Shown piece after piece: positions 7,226 through 11,748 of a DNA stretch of 11,748 nucleotides (position 1 is its first letter; each line of letters begins with the position of its first letter). Both the position numbers and the translations under genes were made by a program. The notes under the pieces were generated by a model, which saw only the letters and a list, made by a program, of their open reading frames with translations, searched no databases and had not been told where the DNA came from. This DNA is from Treponema sp. UBA3819. Lineage in GTDB: Bacteria > Spirochaetota > Spirochaetia > Treponematales > Treponemataceae. The stretch lies in assembly GCA_002369025.1 (NCBI GenBank), contig DFDV01000198.1, positions 1 to 11,748 of the forward strand. Reading direction: 5' to 3'.

Positions 7226-8824
7226 ATGGCTTCGATTTCTTGGGAAAATCTGAACAAACTGGATTCATTCGCAAAACTTAAAATGCTCAAGGGCGCAGAA
7301 AACGGCGTAAGCCTGAAAGAAGCCCTCAAGGGTGCAAAAGGCGCAAAGCGCGTTACTGACTATCAGGTACCCATGGCTGCAGGACTCACATACAACTATG
7401 CCGCAAAACTGGTAAACAAGCAGATTCTTGACGTCCTCAAAAAACTCGCAAAAGATGCTCAGCTTGTAGAAAAATTTGAAGAAACCTACAATGGTGCGGT
7501 TATCAATACCGGTGAAAAACGCCTGGTTCTGCATCACCTCACCCGCGGGCAGCTGGGAAAAGATGTCATTGCAGACAAGGTAAACAAGCGGGAATTCTAT
7601 GTAGCCCAGCAAAAAGCCATCGCAGACTTTGCAGAAAAAGTCCACAGCGGTAAGATTGCAAACGCAAAAGGTGAAAAATTCACCACTGTCGTTCAGATTG
7701 GCATTGGCGGCAGCGATCTGGGCCCCCGAGCCATGTATCTGGCCCTCAAGGAATGGGCAAAGACAAACAATACCCTCAAAATGGAAGCCTCTTTCATCAG
7801 CAATGTAGACCCCGATGATGCGGCCGCCATTCTCCGCAGCGTAGACCTGCCCCATGCCCTTTTTGTCCTTGTCTCAAAGAGCGGCACCACACTGGAAACC
7901 CTCACCAATGAATCTTTCGTTAAGGACGCGCTCAAAAAGGCCGGTCTCAATCCTGCCAACCACATGATTGCCGTAACCAGCGAAACAAGTCCCCTGGCCC
8001 ACAACTCAGACTATCTTGCGGCCTTCTACATGGACGACTACATCGGCGGACGCTACTCATCTACAAGTGCAGTAGGCGGCGCAGTTCTCTCCCTCGCCTT
8101 CGGACCAAAGGTATTTGCAGACTTCCTTGAAGGTGCCGCCGAGGCAGACAAAACCGCCACAGAAAAAGACCTTCTGAAAAACCCCGCCATGCTGGACGCA
8201 CTCATCGGCGTATACGAGCGCAATGTTCTGGATATGCCCTCAACAGCAGTCCTTCCCTACTCACAGGCTCTCAGCCGCTTTCCGGCTCACCTGCAGCAGC
8301 TGGACATGGAATCAAACGGAAAGAGCGTAAACCGCTTTGGAAAGAAAATCAACTATAAAACCGGTCCCGTTATTTTTGGTGAGCCGGGCACAAACGGTCA
8401 GCACTCCTTCTACCAGCTTCTGCATCAGGGCACAAACATCATCCCCCTGCAGTTCATCGCTTTTCAGGAAAATCAGGTAGGAAAAGATGTAAACATTCAG
8501 GACTCCACCAGCCAGCAGAAACTCTGTGCAAACGTAGTGGCACAAATTATGGCATTTGCCTGCGGTAAAGACGACAGTGACCCCAATAAATTCTTTGCAG
8601 GCGAGCGTCCTTCAAGCCTCATCTATGGCAAACAGCTGACTCCCCAGTCTCTGGGTGCCCTGCTTTCCCACTTTGAAAACAAAGTAATGTTCCAGGGCTT
8701 TGCATGGAATGTAAACAGTTTTGACCAGGAAGGCGTACAGCTGGGTAAGACCCTCGCAAAGAAAGTCCTTACCCATGACACTGATGGTGCTTTGCAGGCC
8801 TATGCTGCCCTGCTGAAGATTTAA
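7226..8824 (+). CDS. pgi: Glucose-6-phosphate isomerase
   Basis: 532 residues, normal for the long bacterial/eukaryotic-type enzyme, which interconverts glucose-6-phosphate and fructose-6-phosphate in the cytoplasm. Family signatures are clear: IGIGGSDLGPRAM, the phosphate-binding SKSGTTLETLTN, YIGGRYSSTSAVG (signature 1) and FDQEGVQLGK (signature 2). Expected catalytic residues are Glu362 in MESNGK, His393 in TNGQHSFYQL and Lys508 in signature 2. The start at 7226 follows GAGGAG (7214-7219) with 6-base spacing; a non-ATG start at 7178 in the same frame is rejected because it would lie in the leader without a binding site. It is a single-gene transcript with its own promoter and a strong terminator, divergent from the kinase gene. 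Confidence 0.97.
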   Translation: MASISWENLNKLDSFAKLKMLKGAENGVSLKEALKGAKGAKRVTDYQVPMAAGLTYNYAAKLVNKQILDVLKKLAKDAQLVEKFEETYNGAVINTGEKRLVLHHLTRGQLGKDVIADKVNKREFYVAQQKAIADFAEKVHSGKIANAKGEKFTTVVQIGIGGSDLGPRAMYLALKEWAKTNNTLKMEASFISNVDPDDAAAILRSVDLPHALFVLVSKSGTTLETLTNESFVKDALKKAGLNPANHMIAVTSETSPLAHNSDYLAAFYMDDYIGGRYSSTSAVGGAVLSLAFGPKVFADFLEGAAEADKTATEKDLLKNPAMLDALIGVYERNVLDMPSTAVLPYSQALSRFPAHLQQLDMESNGKSVNRFGKKINYKTGPVIFGEPGTNGQHSFYQLLHQGTNIIPLQFIAFQENQVGKDVNIQDSTSQQKLCANVVAQIMAFACGKDDSDPNKFFAGERPSSLIYGKQLTPQSLGALLSHFENKVMFQGFAWNVNSFDQEGVQLGKTLAKKVLTHDTDGALQAYAALLKI

Positions 8825-8837
8825 GTCTTTCTCCTGC

Positions 8838-8854
8838 TCCGGCCGCAAGCCGGA
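8838..8854. other. Small GC hairpin after pgi
   Basis: TCCGGC (8838-8843) and GCCGGA (8849-8854) enclose the 5-base loop CGCAA. It starts 13 bases after the pgi stop. On the + strand it is followed by six A, so it is not a + strand terminator. It may stabilise the pgi mRNA end or assist the larger terminator that follows. Confidence 0.5.
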
Positions 8855-8855
8855 C

Positions 8856-8915
8856 AAAAAAGGCTGTCCTGGAAGTTGTCACAATTGAGTGCACTTCAAA
8901 GGGCAGCCTTTTTTT
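8856..8915. terminator. Bidirectional terminator between pgi and tatD
   Basis: AAGGCTGTCC (8860-8869) pairs with GGGCAGCCTT (8901-8910), giving ten pairs including one G-T. The 31-base loop can itself pair (GAAGT with ACTTC, and TTGT with ACAA inside). T residues run through 8909-8915 for the + strand. The A run at 8856-8861 serves as the T run for the minus strand. One structure thus ends both convergent transcripts. Confidence 0.88.
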
Positions 8916-8942
8916 ATGCTTCACGAAAAGCCCGCAGAAAAT

Positions 8943-9839
8943 CTAAATGCGGAACAAATCCTTGATATTTTTGTCCACCAGTTTACTTAACTGCGCAGGA
9001 CTTCTGTTTCGCCTTGTGGCAATAAACTCATAAGTGTACTTGATATTTACCGGATTGTTAGGCTCACCCCTCAGCGGAACGGGTGCCAGATAGGGAGAAT
9101 CAGTTTCCAGCAAAATGCGGTCGTCGGGCACATACGAAAGCAGGGCATTCATATCGTCCATCTTTGCCTTTTTGGTATAGGTCGTTCCCCCGCCAAAAGC
9201 CAGATACCAGCCCCTGTCCAGAAAGGCCTTTGCTTCACTCAGCCCGTATGAATAACAGTGAATTACGCCTCTGTCATAACCTACGTTACGGATACAGTCC
9301 AGGGTTTCCTCAAAAGCGTCGCGGCTGTGCACGATAAAAGGCAGATTCATTTCCCTGGCAAGTTCCAGCTGCATTTCAAAGAGTTCCCTTTCGCCTTCGT
9401 ACAAGTCCTGGTCAAAATCTTCTTCACTGCGGCCATCGGCTCCACTGGGATTCCAGTGATGGTCAAGGCCTCCTTCGCCAATGGCTACCAGTTTTTTTGC
9501 CATTGCACCGTCATTTTCCGCCTTAAACTCTTCAATCGATTCCCGCAAAGTTTCCATGCAGTTCCAGCGGTCGCGGATTTCATCAGGATCCGGCCAGATG
9601 CCTGCGCTAAAATAAACCATGCGCTGGGCTTTAGCATGCAGATTGTGGTCGCTGATTAAATCCAGACTTTCCTGCACTGAATAGAGACGGGGCATTAAAT
9701 CATTACATCTTGTACCGATATCCAGACCAAAAAGCACATCATTTTTTACCATGCTGGTAAGCACTTCTGCACCAAAGTCTGCGCCATCAGGATGGTCATC
9801 TACAAAATGCTTAAAGTGAAAATGTGTATCAGAAAACAT
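8943..9839 (-). CDS. tatD: TatD family metal-dependent hydrolase (deoxyribonuclease-like)
   Basis: 298 residues from the ATG at 9839. TatD proteins are two-metal TIM-barrel hydrolases; characterised members are DNases acting on DNA ends. All metal ligands are present: His6 and His8 in DTHFH, Glu122 in GEGGLDHHW, His171 in VHSRDA, His194 in VIHCYS and Asp247 in ETDSPYLAP. The internal ATG was chosen because family members start directly before the DTHxH strand; an ATG at 9890 would add 17 residues lying inside the upstream gene. There is only a weak upstream GGAAGAG, so translation is probably coupled to the substrate-binding protein gene, which it overlaps by 11 bases. An acidic, Gly-rich insert (about residues 130-149) between Glu122 and the next helix is longer than in typical TatD. 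The paralogues YcfH and YjjV cannot be excluded. Confidence 0.88.
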   Translation of the reverse strand: MFSDTHFHFKHFVDDHPDGADFGAEVLTSMVKNDVLFGLDIGTRCNDLMPRLYSVQESLDLISDHNLHAKAQRMVYFSAGIWPDPDEIRDRWNCMETLRESIEEFKAENDGAMAKKLVAIGEGGLDHHWNPSGADGRSEEDFDQDLYEGERELFEMQLELAREMNLPFIVHSRDAFEETLDCIRNVGYDRGVIHCYSYGLSEAKAFLDRGWYLAFGGGTTYTKKAKMDDMNALLSYVPDDRILLETDSPYLAPVPLRGEPNNPVNIKYTYEFIATRRNRSPAQLSKLVDKNIKDLFRI

Positions 9840-10812
9840 AATAAAAAGACTCTTCCGGTAATTTTCCGCCTGCAGACTCAGAATTTGCATCCAGACAGAT
9901 TTTCAGAACTTTCTCAACTGCCTTGCGGGCTTCTGCAGCCGGAATCCATGTATAGGATGCATACGGAATGGACTTAGTTACAACTGGTGCCATCATGCCC
10001 AGTTCATGCTTTTGTACCAGAACTCCAGCCCGCGCTGCCTTGGCGTTTGTCCATGCAACTGCTTTTTTATAGGCATCTGCAAAAGCTTTTACATAATCCT
10101 GATTTTCTTTTACATATTCAGCATTTGCAACAAGCAGAAAGACAGGAAAAGTATCTCCGGTTTCTGCCCCTGCGTATTCTTTCTGAAAATCAATATTCCG
10201 GACAATTCCCTGTCCCTTAATTTCTGCAACAGAGGCATAGGGCTCAGGCATTACGGCATAGTCTGCATTTCCTGCATTCAGGGCGGCTGTCATCTTAGCG
10301 GGAGGAATGGAATAATCCAGACTTACGGAATCCTCACCCTTACCAACAGAAAGCCCGGCCTTCTTCAAAAGGTACAGCATTACATAATCACTTGCACTTC
10401 CCTCTTGAAATGCAAAAAGAGTCTTTCCCTTAAGCTGAGAAAGCCCGCTGAGGCCTGCATTTTTAGAGAGCAGGTAGATATTTCCGGTTCCGCTCACCCC
10501 CAGTGCAATAAGAGATCCATTGCTGCGGTTAAAGGCTTTTGCGGCCGCTTCCACCGGGAGAATGCCCAGCTGACCATTTTCTCCCAGCACTTCAGTAAGA
10601 ACCTGCTCATATTCATCACAGGCAGAAAGAGCCAGTTGTATATCTTTTCCAAGTTTCGGTTTATTTTCACACAAATATGCAAAGGGAACGGCATTCACAC
10701 CTTTTTTGAATGCGACCTTCAGTTCCTTATCTTTTTTACCTGAAGCAAACATGCAGGGAACCAGTGCAAAAAATAGTAAAAGCGTACAGATTTTGTTCAG
10801 ATTGTTTTTCAT
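9829..10812 (-). CDS. ABC transporter substrate-binding protein, NMT1/SsuA-like
   Basis: 327 residues from the ATG at 10812, with AGAGGA 4 bases upstream; a longer reading to 10857 would run through the terminator hairpin. The N-terminus is a Sec signal: Lys7, a hydrophobic core at 8-18, then PCMFASGKKDK. Cleavage after Ala23 (type I), or lipidation of Cys20 at the non-standard LVPC box, are both possible. The mature part fits the periplasmic two-lobe fold: a first strand ELKVAF, LKGKTLFAFQEGSASDY (127-143, like LKGK.VA...GS in SsuA/ThiY/TauA proteins), and NADYAVMPEPYAS (182-194, the hinge-side motif where a gene product 'competes' for the ligand site). Ligands in this family include sulfonates, nitrate and thiamine precursors; the ligand here cannot be named. 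No permease or ATPase gene is adjacent, so it is an orphan in this window. Confidence 0.82.
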   Translation of the reverse strand: MKNNLNKICTLLLFFALVPCMFASGKKDKELKVAFKKGVNAVPFAYLCENKPKLGKDIQLALSACDEYEQVLTEVLGENGQLGILPVEAAAKAFNRSNGSLIALGVSGTGNIYLLSKNAGLSGLSQLKGKTLFAFQEGSASDYVMLYLLKKAGLSVGKGEDSVSLDYSIPPAKMTAALNAGNADYAVMPEPYASVAEIKGQGIVRNIDFQKEYAGAETGDTFPVFLLVANAEYVKENQDYVKAFADAYKKAVAWTNAKAARAGVLVQKHELGMMAPVVTKSIPYASYTWIPAAEARKAVEKVLKICLDANSESAGGKLPEESFYYVF

Positions 10813-10822
10813 AAAATCCTCT

Positions 10823-10871
10823 AAAAAAATAACGGAAAGGACAACAGTTTTTTCCACCAGTCCTTTCCGTT
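10823..10871 (-). terminator. Intrinsic terminator after tpiA, abutting the next gene's ribosome binding site
   Basis: AACGGAAAGGAC (10831-10842) and GTCCTTTCCGTT (10860-10871) form a perfect 12-base stem with a 17-base loop. On the minus strand seven T (10829-10823) follow after one base, a strong terminator for tpiA. The Shine-Dalgarno of the substrate-binding protein gene begins immediately after the T run, and no promoter fits in between. Read-through or a promoter inside the hairpin or tpiA end must supply the downstream genes. Confidence 0.9.
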
Positions 10872-10887
10872 TTATCTCATATCAGGC

Positions 10888-11637
10888 TTATGCTTCACAG
10901 ATTGCAGTAAAAGAATCAGCCTTAAGGGAAGCACCGCCGATCAGACCTCCGTCAATGTCAGCCTGAGCCAGCAGTTCTTTTGCATTTTCAGGTTTCATTG
11001 AACCACCGTACTGAATAATGATTTCATCAGCGGCTTTCTGATTATACAGTTTGGCAATGTAACTGCGGCAGAACTTGTGGATTGCCTGTGCATCAGCGGG
11101 AGTTGCAGTCTTTCCTGTACCGATTGCCCAAACCGGCTCGTATGCAATAGTCACCCTCTTAAGGTCTTCTTCACTTACACCGGAAAGTCCGGCAGCAAGC
11201 TGGAATGCGCAGACATTTTCTGCCTCTCCAGCCTCACGCTCACTCAAAAGTTCACCTACGCAAAGAATGACTTCAAGTCCGTCCTTCAGAGCCCTGCGTA
11301 CTTTTTTGTTAATCAGTTCATCACTTTCACCGATTTCATGACGGCGTTCTGAGTGTCCAAGAATGACTGTATCTACGCCTATATCCTTAAGCATTGCAGC
11401 AGAAATTTCACCAGTATGTGCTCCATTGGTATTTGCAGCCACATCCTGTGCGCCGAGCAGAATATTACTGTCCTTCACAACCTGAGCCACTGCATCCATA
11501 TACACATAGGGAACAGCAATCATAAATTTGCCGCTCTTGCCTTTCAGATTCTTCACGAGCGAAGTGGCAAGCGCAACCGCATCTGCCTTTGTCATGTTCA
11601 TCTTCCAGTTACCGGCGATATACTTTGTTCTAGCCAT
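10888..11637 (-). CDS. tpiA: Triosephosphate isomerase
   Basis: 249 residues from the second of two adjacent ATGs (11637). The first (11640) adds one Met. The second is preferred because the GGGGG binding site (complement of 11644-11648) is 6 bases from it and only 3 from the first. The enzyme interconverts dihydroxyacetone phosphate and glyceraldehyde-3-phosphate. Landmarks: AGNWKMN with Lys12, electrophile His95 in ILGHSERR, catalytic Glu167 in AYEPVWAIGTG followed by the mobile phosphate-gripping loop, IIQYGGSMKPENA, and DGGLIGGASLK near the C-terminus. The length is normal. No convincing promoter lies directly upstream in the window, so it may be read from an operon to the right, or from a weak promoter in the hairpin region. 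Confidence 0.96.
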   Translation of the reverse strand: MARTKYIAGNWKMNMTKADAVALATSLVKNLKGKSGKFMIAVPYVYMDAVAQVVKDSNILLGAQDVAANTNGAHTGEISAAMLKDIGVDTVILGHSERRHEIGESDELINKKVRRALKDGLEVILCVGELLSEREAGEAENVCAFQLAAGLSGVSEEDLKRVTIAYEPVWAIGTGKTATPADAQAIHKFCRSYIAKLYNQKAADEIIIQYGGSMKPENAKELLAQADIDGGLIGGASLKADSFTAICEA

Positions 11638-11673
11638 CATTTGCCCCCTTATTTCTGTATAAAAATACGTCGA

Positions 11674-11704
11674 GTCAAGGCACGCTAACGCTTAAAGCCT
11701 TGAC
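11674..11704. other. Perfect 8-bp hairpin upstream of tpiA
   Basis: GTCAAGGC (11674-11681) and GCCTTGAC (11697-11704) enclose a 15-base loop containing ACGCT twice. On the minus strand ATTTTTA follows about 6 bases after the stem, so it could end a transcript entering from the right. The T tract is set back from the stem, which makes this uncertain; it could equally be part of a dispersed repeat. Confidence 0.5.
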
Positions 11705-11706
11705 TT

Positions 11707-11748
11707 CGCCGTTTTGAGTTTTTGTAATAAACCCTCAATCAGCCGGCG
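11707..11748. other. Nested inverted repeat at the right edge
   Basis: CGCCG (11707-11711) matches CGGCG (11744-11748), and inside it TTGAG (11714-11718) matches CTCAA (11734-11738) around an AT-rich 15-base centre. Together with the hairpin at 11674-11704, the 111 bases upstream of tpiA are almost all palindromic and show no open reading frame of substance. The pattern may continue beyond the window. Confidence 0.4.

Noticed and set aside
7265..7855. 196-codon open frame on the minus strand inside pgi
   Set aside because: It lies wholly antisense to a well-conserved enzyme gene, its product is rich in Phe and Cys with no recognisable motif, and it has no ribosome binding site or own promoter.
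10006..10743. 245-codon open frame on the + strand opposite the substrate-binding protein gene
   Set aside because: The predicted product is Cys/Ile/Phe-rich and low in acidic residues, typical of the complement of a real gene; the minus-strand gene has a signal peptide, binding site and family motifs.
1..11748. A defence, phage, secretion or biosynthetic system in the window
   Set aside because: Every sizeable gene belongs to a known housekeeping, signalling or transport family; no nuclease-effector pair, toxin-antitoxin pair, reverse transcriptase or CRISPR repeats were seen.

Overview
The window (about half GC) looks like chromosomal DNA of a spirochaete, most likely a host-associated Treponema-type bacterium. 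That assignment is an inference. It rests on the style of the substrate-binding protein (an N-terminus reading ASGKKDK after the signal peptide), the large membrane hybrid kinase with a Hpt domain, and the SufBDSU complement. No rRNA, tRNA, CRISPR array, insertion sequence or phage gene is visible, and nothing here amounts to a new multi-gene system. The unusual material is in signalling architecture and intergenic structure.

Left part (1-3303, + strand): iron-sulfur cluster assembly. The window opens inside sufB, followed by sufD, a clear intrinsic terminator, then a separate promoter driving sufS (cysteine desulfurase) and sufU (sulfur acceptor/scaffold-like protein). SufB and SufD form the scaffold, normally with the ATPase SufC, which would lie to the left if present. 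SufS mobilises sulfur from cysteine and SufU accepts it.

Middle (3330-7089, - strand): a signalling pair. A membrane hybrid histidine kinase carries HisKA, HATPase, receiver and Hpt domains. It is followed by a small protein with two receiver-like domains, the first lacking its phosphorylation residues, and with no output domain. The 118-base gap between them holds two perfect hairpins and resembles a dispersed intergenic element.

Right part: pgi (glucose-6-phosphate isomerase, + strand) is divergent from the kinase and has a good extended -10 promoter. It ends at a large bidirectional terminator facing tatD. On the - strand, read from right to left, come tpiA (triosephosphate isomerase), a strong terminator, an orphan ABC substrate-binding protein gene whose ribosome binding site touches that terminator, and tatD overlapping its end by 11 bases. 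The right edge, upstream of tpiA, is rich in inverted repeats and contains no recognisable gene. pgi and tpiA are both glycolytic but are not co-transcribed.
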